Positions 1 through 11,700 of a stretch of 64,000 nt of DNA are shown here, piece after piece. The notes beneath the pieces are model-generated. The model was not told where the DNA came from and searched no databases. It saw only the letters and a program-made list of their open reading frames with translations. The first letter of the stretch is position 1, and each line of letters opens with the position of its first letter. The DNA comes from Oryzias latipes (taxonomy: Eukaryota; Chordata; Actinopteri; Beloniformes; Adrianichthyidae): contig NC_019866.2 of the NCBI RefSeq assembly GCF_002234675.1, positions 3,020,642-3,084,641 on the forward strand, read 5' to 3'. The position numbers were made by a program, and so were the translations under genes.

Positions 1-1913
1 GGGCCAGCAGGACCGCCGCAAGGCCCCCCAGAGCCAGAGAGCAGGGAGGCACAGAGGGAAAGAGAGGGCCGCCCCAGCCCAACCAGGAGAACAGCCCCCC
101 GCCGCGCCGGGAGAGCCCAACGCAGGGCCCCACCGGAGAGGGACGCCCACAGCCCCAGACGAGCACCCCACCACCACCCAGGAGTTCCGGGCATCCCCCC
201 GCCCCAACCCCAGGTACGAGCCAGGACCCCCCCAAGGGAGACCCGCCCCGCACTCCAGGCGGCCATCCGCCCGGCCCACGGTTGGTCCAGGGAGGAGCAA
301 GGCAGGGGCCCGCCGCCCCCGCCCAGGAGGGGGGAACCCCGGGGAAAAAAGAGGGCCCACAAGGGGTGTTGTAAATATGGCCCGACCAGGCTCGGCCACA
401 GTTGGAAGTTTGGCGGGGCCCAGCGCTCAGGAGCAAGGACCAGAACCCACCCCCCAGGGACACCAACACCCCCGGCTCAGATGTAATGTGAACCCCCCCA
501 CCGCGCGGAGAGAGCACCGCCGGGCCCAGGAAGCCGGCACCCCGGGGACACGGCCGCCGCTGCAAAGGGGCCCGTACCCCCCACCAGGGAAGAGGCAGGG
601 GACAGATGGTCCTAGGTCCCACCTTCCTTGCAAAATGTGTGTGCGTATATGTGTTTAAGAGGGTGTGTGTGTGCATGTGTGTGTGTTTATGTTGGGATGT
701 ATATATTGAGGGGGGAGGGGTGTGTGTACTAAGGGGGGTGCAGTTAAAATTGGCGGGTAGGGCACTAAGGGGACATCTCCTGATTACTCACAGTGATGTC
801 CCCTCACCCTCCCCACCAAGGGGCCCTAAATGTCTAAGGTGCGGTTAAAATTGGCGGGTAGGGTGCTAGGAGGACATCTGCTGCTTGCTGGCAGTGATGT
901 CCAAGCACCCCCCCTACCAAGGGCCCTACATGTCTAAGGTGCAAATAAAACCGAAAGAGGGGGGGCCCACTCCATACGGCAACCATAGGAGGGGGGGCCA
1001 CTGCCTAGTAAACCCCCCCCCCCAAGGCTCATCGCAGGCTAAGCCCCCCACCCCCTCACCCTATTATGAGGTTATATGAGGAAGGGGGTAAGTTGGGGAC
1101 AGCTGGTAGACTGTCCCCCGGTGGTCAAACAGCCGTCCCCCGCCCCCCCCCCCAGCAAGGGGGCCAGGCCCACCCAGCCCAGGGGCCCCACCCCCGGAGG
1201 CGCCGACACCCCAGGCCCAGCACCACCCACCCCACACAGAGGGAGAGGAGCCAGAAAGCGCCGGCCCCCCCCGGAGCAAGCCCAGGCCCCCACCCCCAAA
1301 CGCCGGCCCTAGAAGAGCTCTGGTCAGGCCTCGACGGGACCGAGGCAGCCAACCGGCCGGGGAAACCGCCGATGGCCTCAGCGGAGACCCCGACCCGTCA
1401 ACCCCCCCTGCCCCGTACCAATAGCGCCCCCCCCCCTCCCCCAGAATGCCCCCCCACAGGACAGGGCCGACAAGACCCCCCACCCCACCCCACCCCAGAC
1501 CCCGCAGCCGAAGCGGATGACACCCAGAGCGCCCGGGGGCCCCAAGAGGGTTGTCCCGTCCCGCCCCAGAGCCAGGGAAGGGCTGATCCCAGCCCCAGGC
1601 GTAGATGGGAAGCCCGTCCAGTGCCGCTGGGCCCCCCCCCCGAGCAGCGCCCCCCGCCAACCCCCCCCAGCACAGGCAAAGGGACCACCCCCCCAAGCCA
1701 AGCCGGAACACCACCCCACCCCCCCACCACGCACCCCCACACCCAAGCCCAGAGGACCACGCAGCGCCCCAGCCCGCCCCACCCCGGCGCCGGACCCGAC
1801 CCCCCGACCAACGGAGCCCCCACCACCCCCCGCCAGGCACCGGAGGCCCCGGCCCCCACCCCAGCCCACGGCAGAAGGGCAAGGAGCAGCGACGACCAGG
1901 CCCCCCCCACCCC
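1..1913 (-). repeat. GC-rich 3' UTR of an L1-like LINE (continues past window start)
   Basis: This is about 1.9 kb of extremely C-rich (+) / G-rich (-) DNA in an otherwise AT-rich neighbourhood. On the minus strand it directly follows an L1-type ORF2 C-terminus that ends at 1914, so I read it as that element's 3' UTR. Positions 1-600 match, in reverse complement, the segment at about 44240-44835, where the same sequence sits in a retroposon with a 14-bp target duplication and an A-rich tail. Long open frames here on both strands (for example 1066-1917 +) result from the lack of AT-rich stop codons and are not genes. The 3' tail and target duplication lie outside the window. Confidence 0.7.
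739..938. repeat. Two-copy 100-bp tandem repeat inside the LINE 3' UTR
   Basis: Two head-to-tail units start at 739 and 839. Each begins gtgc(a/g)gttaaaattggcggg and ends near ccta(a/c)atgtctaag; a third partial unit begins at 939. Upstream at about 640-735 is a GT-rich simple stretch. Confidence 0.8.
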
Positions 1914-2156
1914 CTAAGTCATGGAGTCAGCTATGGGAGACCAGAGAGACCGAATTCTTTCAAAGTTACTTGAACCTTGGGCTGACATTTTTTCCAAGCT
2001 GATCTGATCAAGCAGCAGATTTCTGTGTTGACTTATATTTATATTTTTCTTGCTTTTCCAATTTATTAAAATAGTTTTTTTAGCAATGCAAAGAGTTATG
2101 AAAATGATAGAGCCTAATCCTCCTTCTACATCGATGGCACTCATGTCACCACCCAT
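1914..2156 (-). pseudogene. L1-like LINE ORF2, C-terminal fragment
   Basis: The minus-strand frame ends in a stop at 1914-1916 and reads like the extreme C-terminus of L1/Tx1-type ORF2 proteins. Such proteins carry a hydrophobic stretch, then AKKTILINWKSKK, a helix with LLLDQISLEKMSA, and a final RIRSLWSP. This is the segment after the reverse transcriptase domain, so no catalytic motif is present. LINE similarity fades towards 2156, which is probably close to the 5' truncation point. The GC-rich 3' UTR follows directly. Assignment to the L1 group is from motif memory; the exact family is not resolved. Confidence 0.6.
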
Positions 2157-3134
2157 TTCTAAGCCTCCTGGTGAAAGGAAGGAGCCACGCCCACCTCTAA
2201 GGTCTAAACAGGATTTGAAGCATAGAAGTCTAAAGGAAAATCTCTGCTTTGGTCATTTTAGGAACTGCAGCATTTGGTACTTTGAGTTTTGCTCACAATA
2301 AAACTTCATAAAACTGTGTTTGAGGACAAATTTGGGATCCTAACACAATCAAAGTTTGATTCTGTATTGTGTGAATCCAGGAATAATTTTTCTTTGCGTT
2401 TTAAAATAGAAATTAGTAATACAAAGGTTATTTTTTCTCATGCCATCTTCTAGTTGTAAATTATTTACACGTGTTCTACTTTTTATGGTAAAACTGTGAA
2501 TTTTTTGTGTGGTGAAGTGAGCCTCTCCCATAACGTCATATAATCTATGATATTGATGAGGAGCGGCGGCGGGGATGATGGCGTGCTCACAGAGATGCAC
2601 GTCATCACATGTGGATGCTGTCAAAAGCTGTGGTGTCATTGATTACAAAATACAGTTTGATCATCCATGTAAAACAAGCTGTTAGCAGTATTGACTCTTG
2701 TGTTTGTGTGACGTGAGAAGCATCAGCGACCTTTTAGAGACACAAGAACAACGAGGGCACATGGATGTTTCTGCATCACCAGAACCTCCCTCTGAGTCGG
2801 TGTTTGACAGCTGCATTTGGTAGAAATCATCAAACTGTGTTTTCAGAAATGTAAGCGTGAGTCTGTCTGCGGCTGTCATACATGCTCATTATAAAGCAGA
2901 GTGTGTCATCACGTTTGAGAGGGTCAAAAAATGAAATAATGTGCAAATATGAAATAGGAATGATTAGAATTCACTGAAAATGTGACTGAGAAACGTCAAT
3001 TTTATGTGAATGTATTTTAAAAGAATTCCAGATATGTTTTAGAATATATTTCAACATTTCAGTCGGTTTCAACTTGAACGATTGACTCATTTTAAAATGA
3101 AAATTAAAACAATCTTTAAATTATTTCTTCACTT
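2157..3134. other. Intergenic, no gene seen
   Basis: This is AT-rich non-coding sequence. Short frames at 2349-2639 and 2682-2879 (minus) show no domain, splice context or codon pattern that supports them. Confidence 0.6.
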
Positions 3135-3500
3135 TGAAATGTCTCCTCCTTGGTTTCTTTAGTGTAATCATGTTATGAAATAAAAATATTTTAGTTGATA
3201 CATTTATAAACCTGCCCCACATGTATATATTACAAAGCTACTGCTTGGGTCAAATTGACCCACCGTAAAAACGTTTTTTTCTCCTTGAAGCATCTCCTGC
3301 TTACCTTTTTTAGTGTAATTAACATACATAATAAAAATGGTTCAGTTAATATATTTGCGAATCCGCCCCACATGTTTATAATACAAAGCTACGGCATGGG
3401 TAAAATTGACCCAACTTAAAAAAGTATTTTCCCCCATTAAGCGTCTCCTGCTTCGCTCATTTGGTGTAATCAGCATATACTATAAAAAATGGTACGAGCC
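3135..3500. repeat. Imperfect 151-bp tandem repeat, about 2.4 units
   Basis: Units begin near 3135, 3286 and 3437 with tgaa(a/g)(t/c)(g/a)tctcctcct-like sequence. They share agtgtaat, a run of ataaaaat, ccccacatgt and tacaaagcta. Each of the first two units ends in a near-palindromic gggt(c/a)aaattgaccca. Spacing between units is 151 bp. Confidence 0.75.
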
Positions 3501-4407
3501 ACACGGACATCACCAAACTAAATATTGGTTAAAATGGTTAATAAGGAAGGTATTGATGAAGACATAAGCAATATTTTGGGAGCTTTTATGGGTTTTGTTT
3601 GACTCGGGTCAACTTTACCCATGAAAATCAGTGCTGTTCCTCAGAGAAGAACTTAAACAGGAGGATTAAGCGCAGCTCTCTACCAGTTCAGGCTACTTAA
3701 TCAGTTCAGATGAGCTGATCATCAAAACAAGAATCAGCTTCACCAAAACCTCCTGTCTGCTTGATCAGCCTGCCGCTTCGCTCAAACTAAAACGTCTTTA
3801 AGTTTTTGTGCTCTGGTTCATTCAAAGGCATTCCAAACTTCTAGGGTTGGGGAGTTATCGGCTATGAAAGTCCAAGTTTGACTGAGGGAGATGGTACGGC
3901 CTGTTTTTGTGAGTCTGCTGCATTCCTCATAAAGAGTAAAACCACAACGTCTTGATTCATTCCGATGTTTTAAAAAATTGTTTTTGGCTGTGAGGAACAG
4001 GAGAGTTGTTTCTTTTAACTCACTGAATATTTAAGCTATCCAGCAGTGGACGCAGTTTATTCTTTAGGGACAAATGAAAAGCAGATGTTTTGTTTGTTTC
4101 TTTGCAAAGAACAATTTTGTGAATAAAAATCTGGATTTTTATTCACAAAGTTGGGTTGTAAATGTTTTTAAAAAGAGAAGCCGCTCCTGGTCCTCTTCAG
4201 TTGATGAACACAAAAAACAAAGGCTTTTAATCTCCCGAAACTTTTAAATTATGACTTGACGTGTGTTTTCACTGCAGCCCCTGAATCAAAAAGAATCATT
4301 TTTAAAACACCGCTGCATCAGAGATCAAAAAGCTTCAGAGCGGCGCGGAAAAACAAAACACTTTCAGGCTCACTGAGTCTCTTTGAAATCCTGTTCTCTT
4401 ATTGCAG
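3501..4407. other. sstr3 5' flank, with a splice acceptor at its end
   Basis: No coding sequence is seen. A good splice acceptor (pyrimidine-rich tract then attgcag) ends at 4407, just before actctggagatgaag. The receptor's coding exon therefore probably begins at 4408 and is preceded by an untranslated exon further upstream that I could not locate. Confidence 0.5.
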
Positions 4408-4520
4408 ACTCTGGAGATGAAGCCGTTCGGTTGGATCACAGAACTTTTTTCTTCCTCCAACAGACCAGATGGGCGCGAGCTGAAGGAGCAGAAGGACAAA
4501 GCAGCAGGAAGCTCACATCC

Positions 4521-5966
4521 ATGGGTGACTTCTCGCCTCCCGGTGTGGAGATGTCGGCCGAGACGTGGGAGAACGGCAGCTTGGCCGGCCCGTCGCCTGG
4601 TCTCTCTCTGGCCCTGCTGCTTTTCAACGAAAGCGATCTGAACGAGACGCTCTTCAACTCCACCAACTCCACCTTCCCAGACTTTTTCTCGGGTCCCAGC
4701 GTGGCGGGAGTCCTCATCCCGCTCATTTACATCGTTGTTTGTGTGATCGGTCTGGGTGGAAACACTCTGGTCATTCATATTGTGCTGCATTATTCAAAGA
4801 TCGAGTCGGTCACCAACATCTACATCCTGAACTTGGCCATCGCAGACGAGCTCTTCATGCTCGGCCTGCCCTTCCTGGCCGTGCAGAACACCCTGCAGTC
4901 GTGGCCGTTCGGCTCCTTCATGTGCCGACTGGTGATGACGGTCGACTCCATCAACCAGTTCACCAGCATCTTCTGCCTGACCGTGATGAGCATCGACCGC
5001 TACCTCGCCGTGGTGCACCCCATCCGCTCCTCGAAGTGGAGGCGCCCTCAGGTGGCCAAGGTGGTGAATGGGACCGTGTGGGCGCTGTCCTTTCTGGTTG
5101 TTCTCCCCGTGGTGATCTTCGCTAACATCCAGAAGGCAGGAGGCACCTGCAACATCTCCTGGCCTCAGCCAGCCAACATCTGGAGGGCTGCTTTCATCAT
5201 CTACACGTCCACGGTGGGGTTTTTCTGCCCTCTCCTCATCATCTGCCTCTGCTACCTGCTCATCGTCTTCAAGATTCGTAGCTCGGGCAAAAAAGTCCAC
5301 GCCACCTCCACCAAGAGACGGAAGTCTGAGCGGAAAGTGACCCGAATGGTTGTGATCGTGGTCGCCGTGTTTGTCTTCTGCTGGCTGCCGTTCTACGCCC
5401 TCAACATCATCAACCTGCTGGTGCTGCTGCCCTCAGAATACCAAGGCCTTTACTACTTTGTTGTCGTGCTCGGTTACGCCAACAGCTGCGCCAACCCCAT
5501 CGTTTACGGCTTCCTGTCAGACAACTTCAAGAGGGGTTTCCGGAAAGCCTTGTGCCGCTCCACCAGGAGGGTGGAGAACCAGGAGCCGGTGGAGCACCAC
5601 CAGCAGCAGGAGGAAAGGCGGAGGGCCCTCATGCCCAGAGAGAGCCTGCGGCGAGCCATCAGGGACGAAGAGGACGAAGATGAGGAGGACGTGTCAGAAA
5701 TGACTGAGATCTACAGAATCACCCAAAACGGAAACGGGAGTTTCCAGCCGCAAAGCTCTCAGCCGCTGTTCGCCGAAAAAGGAGCGACGCCGGGAGTGAC
5801 CGAGCTGTCCTCCGCCAACGAGAACGCTGGAGACGGCAAAGGGAAAGAGCCCGTCACCGGGGCAACGGTTCCTCTGCTTCTCAACGGAGCCAAAAATGGG
5901 AACGCCAAGAATCTGCCTGAAGAAAATCCGGAGCAGAGCACCTCGCTGGAGATAAGTTATTTATAA
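4521..5966 (+). CDS. sstr3: Somatostatin receptor type 3
   Basis: This is a class A G-protein-coupled receptor for somatostatin, expected at the plasma membrane and coupled to Gi/o to lower cAMP. The 481-residue protein has an N-terminus of about 60 residues with five N-glycosylation sequons (N18, N36, N41, N46, N49) and seven membrane segments. TM3 ends with DRY at about 159-161, TM6 has [10 protein letters not shown], and TM7 carries the somatostatin-receptor signature [18 protein letters not shown]. The long hydrophilic tail has an acidic block ([12 protein letters not shown]), and the extreme C-terminus ISYL matches SSTR3, which separates it from SSTR2 and SSTR5. The coding region is one exon. 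I chose ATG 4521; an in-frame ATG at 4551 would give 471 residues. The frame is open back to 4383, but that ATG lies upstream of the acceptor ending at 4407. No breaks are seen. Confidence 0.93.
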   Translation: MGDFSPPGVEMSAETWENGSLAGPSPGLSLALLLFNESDLNETLFNSTNSTFPDFFSGPSVAGVLIPLIYIVVCVIGLGGNTLVIHIVLHYSKIESVTNIYILNLAIADELFMLGLPFLAVQNTLQSWPFGSFMCRLVMTVDSINQFTSIFCLTVMSIDRYLAVVHPIRSSKWRRPQVAKVVNGTVWALSFLVVLPVVIFANIQKAGGTCNISWPQPANIWRAAFIIYTSTVGFFCPLLIICLCYLLIVFKIRSSGKKVHATSTKRRKSERKVTRMVVIVVAVFVFCWLPFYALNIINLLVLLPSEYQGLYYFVVVLGYANSCANPIVYGFLSDNFKRGFRKALCRSTRRVENQEPVEHHQQQEERRRALMPRESLRRAIRDEEDEDEEDVSEMTEIYRITQNGNGSFQPQSSQPLFAEKGATPGVTELSSANENAGDGKGKEPVTGATVPLLLNGAKNGNAKNLPEENPEQSTSLEISYL

Positions 5967-6496
5967 AGTAAATGATGGACAAGTTAGCGCCCCCTCTTTT
6001 AATCCTTGATGATGTTTATCAAACTAAATGAAATTCTGTTGTGGGTCCTGATTATGCATCAAACCAACAACCTAATGGAACTTTCTCATTATTTATTCAG
6101 TGAAAAAAAGAAAATCAAGGCAAAACAAGTTTGACCCAACAAGATCCAGTTTTCCTCTTCCTGTCCTCCAACTCTACTTCGCTATAGATAATTGATGTGG
6201 ATTCTTTCATTACTTATGTTCACTAACTCTTTTTTCATGCCATTCTGACTCTTTAAATTTCTCCAAAATATACGCTCATTTGCAGAACTCAATGATTGGC
6301 TGAACATCCTTTTGCTTCAACATGAGTTAGAATCATCAACCTTCCACCTCCGTGCTTGAGAGTTAAAAAAATGCATTCCTGCCTAAAGTCGTAATCACAC
6401 CTGCCCCTACAGGGGGTTACGGGCTGTCTGTGGGGTCAAAATGGGCAAACGTGTATGTGGCACGCAGGTGGAAATATATCAAGATTGAAGCTTCAA
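5967..6496 (+). other. sstr3 3' flank / probable 3' UTR, first part
   Basis: AT-rich non-coding sequence follows the stop codon. No nearby strong polyadenylation signal was found, so the UTR may run on to the signals at 8017. Confidence 0.4.
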
Positions 6497-7156
6497 GGCC
6501 CGTACACACCGAGACGAATTTCGCGCACGATATTCGCCGACGTTTAACGCCTCATGACTAAACAAAGGGCACCAATGAGAGTGTGCACACCAACGCGAAA
6601 AAACGCCACGCGTCAAAAAAAGAAACGCCTCAGGTTCGTTTTTTTTTTTCACGCGTCGCGTCGAAATCTATTCGACCAATGAGAATTGCGCTTTTCCACA
6701 GGTGTCTGGAGCTTCTGGAGTTACAGTAAAACACAACTTGGGGGCGCTCAAACAGAAAACTGCCTTGCTGAGCACATATACCAGCGAAGAAGATAGACGG
6801 CAAGTAGCGTCTACACTGCCGCAAAGAAATAATGACGGACATTCTAAAATATCCCCGAACCAAGCACCAGTTGGAGCAGCTGGTGCTTGAAATATTCATG
6901 TTTTCTTTGTTTGATTCTGACAATCGCGTAAATACTTGTTCTCTTCTTCTGAGTGAAAAGCGACTTTAAGAAGCGTAAACTTGCGCAGCGCCACCTTGTG
7001 TACAGGAGTATTTCTGTTTTACATTAAGCGCCATCTAATGTCAGGGAATGAAATTGCATGTTCGCTCGGCTCATCGTCAGCGAAAATCGCCTGGGTGTGA
7101 ACACAAAAAACGTGGCGAAAAACGCTGGCGAATATTCGTCCCGGTGTGTACGGGCC
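6497..7156. mobile_element. Non-autonomous DNA transposon with terminal inverted repeats
   Basis: The left end ggcccgtacacaccgagacg and the right end, read in reverse complement, ggcccgtacacaccgggacg match over about 22 bp with one mismatch. A second matching block attcgcc(ga/ag)cgtt lies just inside. The 660-bp interior is CG-rich near the ends and has no convincing transposase frame. The family looks PIF/Harbinger-like, but the target duplication is unclear (left caa, right tta). It sits in the sstr3 3' flank, possibly within the 3' UTR. Confidence 0.7.
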
Positions 7157-8339
7157 TTAAGGCGTAAATCTCTACTTTGTTTTCTTGAGTCAGAAAGTAT
7201 TTTACCTAGAAGTTAGAAGTTTTGTAGTCGATTTAGATGGAGCTTGAAAACAGGTTTCTCCCTGACCGTAATCCTTCAGGCTTTGTCTGAACTTTGACAT
7301 TAAACGGCGTGGATGGACTGATGGTAAATCCCTTAAAACGTCCACTTCTTTCACCATTGGCAGCAATTTTGAATGCTTTCCACTTTGGGATCACCTCTCC
7401 CACGTGGAAGCATGAACTCTGAGCAGTTCAGAAACTACTGTGTAGTTTTTCCAGACTCCAAGGACTGTGGCATCTTTGTTTTGACTCTGACACAAACCCA
7501 CAGGCCCTACAGAAGGAAAATCTGCACAGTCAGTTCTTAACAACAGATAATTAGCAGCAGCTTCCCGTCATACATCCAGTAGAATATGGAAGGAGTTACT
7601 TGCCCGTATATTTTTCTCCTTTTAGTTTTTGCTAAAAAGTTTTTCTTTAAATGAACAAATGTATATTTTGTTGTATTTTTGTTGTGAAAATTAACAATTC
7701 ACACTTTCACACAAAGAGGAAAAACTAGATTCTCATGTCTTAATGAACTTCCTGCCTTTAATGGACCTTTTTTCAGGTTAACACGACCTCTGAAGTGGAT
7801 TTCATGAATGTTTATAACGTAAATACTGCATGGCTGAATGTACAAACTCCTGCCTTTATTTATTCAGGCATAATGTGACGGTCGTCTGCTCAGAGCTCTG
7901 TACAGATCCAGATGTTGGTTCTTTCACACACTTTTTGTAAATGATGTTTCTTTGGATTAAAGGTGTTTGTGAAACCTGTTCAGTTTTTGATCTGTAGTCA
8001 TGTATTTAAACGATGGAATAAATAAATGTTTTTATTCAACTGCAAACACAGGGGAAGCAAACTTTCATTCTTGAACTGATCTTTACAACACTTCTTTTTC
8101 ACGTGGATCATTTTTCTGCATCTTGATTCTGTTTCCTGAGCCCCTCTGCAGTCATCCTTTGATCTGGAATAAGAACGGGAATAAATTAGGAAAATAATTA
8201 AATTATTTGAAATATATGTATATAGTGTTTGTTATTTCTTCCTCTTATAAGTTGTGTTACCGGAACACTTCATGCATCTGCTCCCCGTCCGACCCGTCAA
8301 ATTTCAGAACCCTTTGTGGCCCACAAGTCAAAAAGTTAA
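7157..8339 (+). other. Downstream flank with candidate sstr3 polyadenylation signals
   Basis: No coding sequence is seen. Overlapping AATAAA hexamers lie at 8017-8022 and 8021-8026, and an ATTAAA lies near 7957. These are the best candidates for the sstr3 transcript end, which would give a 3' UTR of about 2 kb. Confidence 0.35.
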
Positions 8340-8745
8340 TTATACTGTTTTTAGGCACTTTTTTTTTTAAAGTGTCCTTTTCTACGACATAGTTCCTGCA
8401 GAGTGGCAGGAATTCATTAGAAATTCTCCATTACTGAGAGTTTTCTGTTTACACGTTCTCCGACTAGCCCGTCACATATGCGATGCAACAAAAATGACAA
8501 TATCGGAGTTATACAGCCGTACAGAAAATGACGACGTACGTGGATCTATACGTCTTTAAGTGGATGCATCAAAAGGGGGCGGAGCAGGGAGGATTTTCCG
8601 ACTGTGTTTTTTCGTCTGCTCCTGATTCACACTGATTTGAATAAAGACATTTTCAGAAATTCAATGTTAAGCTTAATTTTCTTTCAGAAAATCATAAAAT
8701 GCTCCAAGAACACGTTAAAAATACAATTTTCATCAGAGTGAGTCT
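8340..8745. repeat. Dispersed repeat also present in an eif3d intron
   Basis: Segments here match about 20990-21230. The shared pieces are a tgcagag..gcagga.ttcattaga stretch, a gag(a)g.t.tctgtttacac stretch, and cataaaa(t)gct.caagaaca.gttaaaaa followed by ttttcatcag. Order and spacing are kept, so both are copies of one interspersed family. No ends or coding capacity were identified. Confidence 0.6.
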
Positions 8746-11700
8746 GTACAGACGAACATCCAGGTGATTTACAAAAAAAACATCCATTCTGCAGGTTAGA
8801 AATTCAAATTCTGACACGTTTACTGTATAAAACTGAAGGAAAACATGTGAGTGAAACTCCAGATAGTCCCTCTTTAATTCGGTGTGATCTTCCTGCTGTG
8901 AAGACATTTCCTCTCATTGTTGTGAGTGAAAGCAGCCGCTCTTCTTCACGGTCTCCCGTGGTTTCCTCGGCACAGCAAACGCCCCAGACGCTGTATTTTT
9001 ATCCATCTGTAAATAAACATGGCTCGTGTTTGGTGTGATTGCGTTGCGAGTCTCCAGCCCACTCCACCCCCGGCCCTGATCAACGGAGGAGCATGGGGGG
9101 GGGGTCATTAAAGGCCCATTAGGACGGGATTTGCCTTCCCTCCTGCTGTATTTTTGGCCCCTGGAGGCTGCGGCTGGTTGGATGGGGAGCAGAGGTTTGT
9201 TCAGCAGCTGTCTGACAGTGAAAACTGTTGCTGGGAGGCAAAAGGTGATGATGGTCAGATGGCAGCTTTGCTGTGACTCACCGACTGTGCCTGCAGGCGC
9301 TCACCCGCCCACAGGAAGGACCCAGACTCGGGCTGCCGCTAACAGCCTATTATTCACTGTTTGGCTGCAGAGAAACTCTGAAGAAGAGGTGCAAACATTG
9401 TTAGCAGGTCCTCACATGACCCTGATGAACAGTCAAATCAGCTGATCGCTGCACGCAGGAGGCTCTCGATGAGTGGAGGCTTTAAAAAACTGCGTGGGAG
9501 GATTTATGGCCTCTTGTTTGCTAAAAACTAATCTTCACTTCAGCTGAAGTGCAGCAGCAGATTCCCAGGGCGACCCAAACGCATCACGGGGAAAGAGGAG
9601 CCGCTTCTGTCCACAAACTCACTGTGCTTTCACTCTTCACTTGTTTTCCTTCAGTGGATGATATCGTTAAGATTATTTTCTGTTTTTCAGCAGCTTCCAG
9701 GGGTCTCAACCCTTCCAATGTCAAATGAATCTGTTTCCTTTAAATCATGTTTTTTCCCATATTCAGCAGTTTTACGCACATTAAAAAGAAAAATATAAAT
9801 CCATGAAAAAGCAGGTTCTCTTTGAGAACTTAAATATTAAATCCTCTGAAAATATATAATGAAGACCACTCCGATGAAAATGTTGTTTTTAACATGTTCT
9901 TGTGGCATTTTTTCTGACGATGGAGGACGTACATTAAGAAAATTATGGATCATGGAGGATTTCTCTATTTAAATCTTTGTGGATCAGGGGCAGATGGGTA
10001 AATGCCGTTGGAAAAAGAACTTACTTATGCCATAGAAAATACGCTGGGTGGCATAATCATATTTTAAAAACCCTTGGAACGCTTTTACAATACATCAAAA
10101 GAGGATCGGACTGGGGCTTTAAACTGCGAAGACTTTAAACTTTTAAAAATATGTTTTGCTTTCTTTCTTTCAAATGGACCTTTTTAGGCCTTTTTTTCTG
10201 TAAATTTTTCTTGGGATGAAAAGCCCCAAACATTTAGTTTTAGTTTGTTTTTCTGCCTGCTTCTGCACTCTCTTCTTGGTTTTTTTGGCTTTTTGAATGT
10301 TTACCTGAAGAATTTGGCATGTCTGGGACACCGTAGTTTGGCTGTTTTTTCCAGCTAAAAGCTCAATCAGGCGGCCTGAAACCAAAATGAAACTCATGTT
10401 TTAGCTCCTCTTAATCCAGTCCCTCCCTTATGGCTCTGACTGTGTTTTCCAGTCAATATATATTTTCTAAATCTTTTATCTTTAAAAGCTGCTAAATCAG
10501 ATCAACAGTTCTTGTTTAATCATGAATACTTGCTCTCGTTTCCCTGCATTTTCCCAAAGTGTTTCTTGCTTTTCTGCCCATTTGGCCTTTCCTGCAGCTT
10601 ATTATTCATGGCCGTGTTTTCATGTAATATCTCATTATGGAAGTGTCTTCCGCCGCAGCCCTTTGATTAACCCTCCTAGAAGAAATGCTGACGCTCGCTG
10701 GGGTCCTTGAAGGGAGCGGCGGCGCCTGCTCAGTATTCCCCCCATGCAGCAGCAGCTGCCGCCGCCTGTGAGCAAAAGACTCAAGTGTCAGAGAGGCTCG
10801 TGATTGGCTGCTGCAGAAATGTGCTGCATGTTTGTGGCGCTCGTGATTAGCTGTGATTATGACAACAGAACCTGAACACTGCAGCTTTGCAGCCTCAGAA
10901 ATGAAGCTCAGCTCATTTTGTGAGTCTGTTATCAAACTCTAATACCAATAATCACATGGTTGATGCTAAAACTGATTTTATGTTTTGCTCATAAAGTGCA
11001 TTTAAGGTCATTTAAATGTTTTTGTTTTTAGTGCTTTTGATGCTGTGACCTTCATTCACCAAAGTCAATGAAGTAGAAAAAGCAGCACTTAAGGAATAAA
11101 AGAACATTTCACCTTCAGCACTATAAAAAAAATCTAATAGTCTGTCTTCTTTTAAAATGAAATCATGTGGAGACGGCTTTGATGAGCTAGTGGGTTTGAG
11201 AAAGTTTAAAATCCTCCTCTGGCAGGCTTTGAAGTGTCTTCACTCCAGACAGAAAAAAGAGACTTTGCTGCTCATCTGCATCCTGGCCCTGTCTGTTTTT
11301 AAGAACTGCAGTAAAGAACGGTGGAGGAGGCACTATGGTCAGGGCTGTCCTCCTGTAGATGCTCAGCACAATGGGAGGCTTTGGACGACACCATGTTCCA
11401 GCCCACAGGAGACATTTGGTTTCCTGACAGATGGAAGACGTTTCTACGTCTGAAATTTCAGAGTTTTTGTTCAGTTTTCCTTCACGAATGATGTTCATCT
11501 CTCTCTCCCATAAGATGAGCCGTTTTTCTTCCCATCAAAGAACACGTGCATCAAGCACAACATAATTCCAGCTTTCAGCCGCACTCACATCCACGTGAAG
11601 AGAGCGGATGACGAAGAAACCATCTGCTCTCCGAGCTGCTCCACAAATGATGACTGATGTAAGAGAGCAGCAGCCTGTCACTGATGCAACAGAAACATGC

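Noticed and set aside
1066..1917. 283-codon Pro-rich plus-strand frame (and 272-codon minus frame over the same DNA)
   Set aside because: Open in several frames on both strands because the DNA is C/G-only over long runs; it is the 3' UTR of a LINE, and the repeat copy at 44.2 kb has other 'ORFs' in the same sequence.
4383..4520. Upstream in-frame ATG of sstr3 at 4383
   Set aside because: It lies before a strong splice acceptor ending at 4407 and adds 46 residues with no receptor similarity.
4794..5300. 168-codon minus-strand frame inside sstr3
   Set aside because: Antisense shadow of a GC-rich coding exon with no domain of its own.
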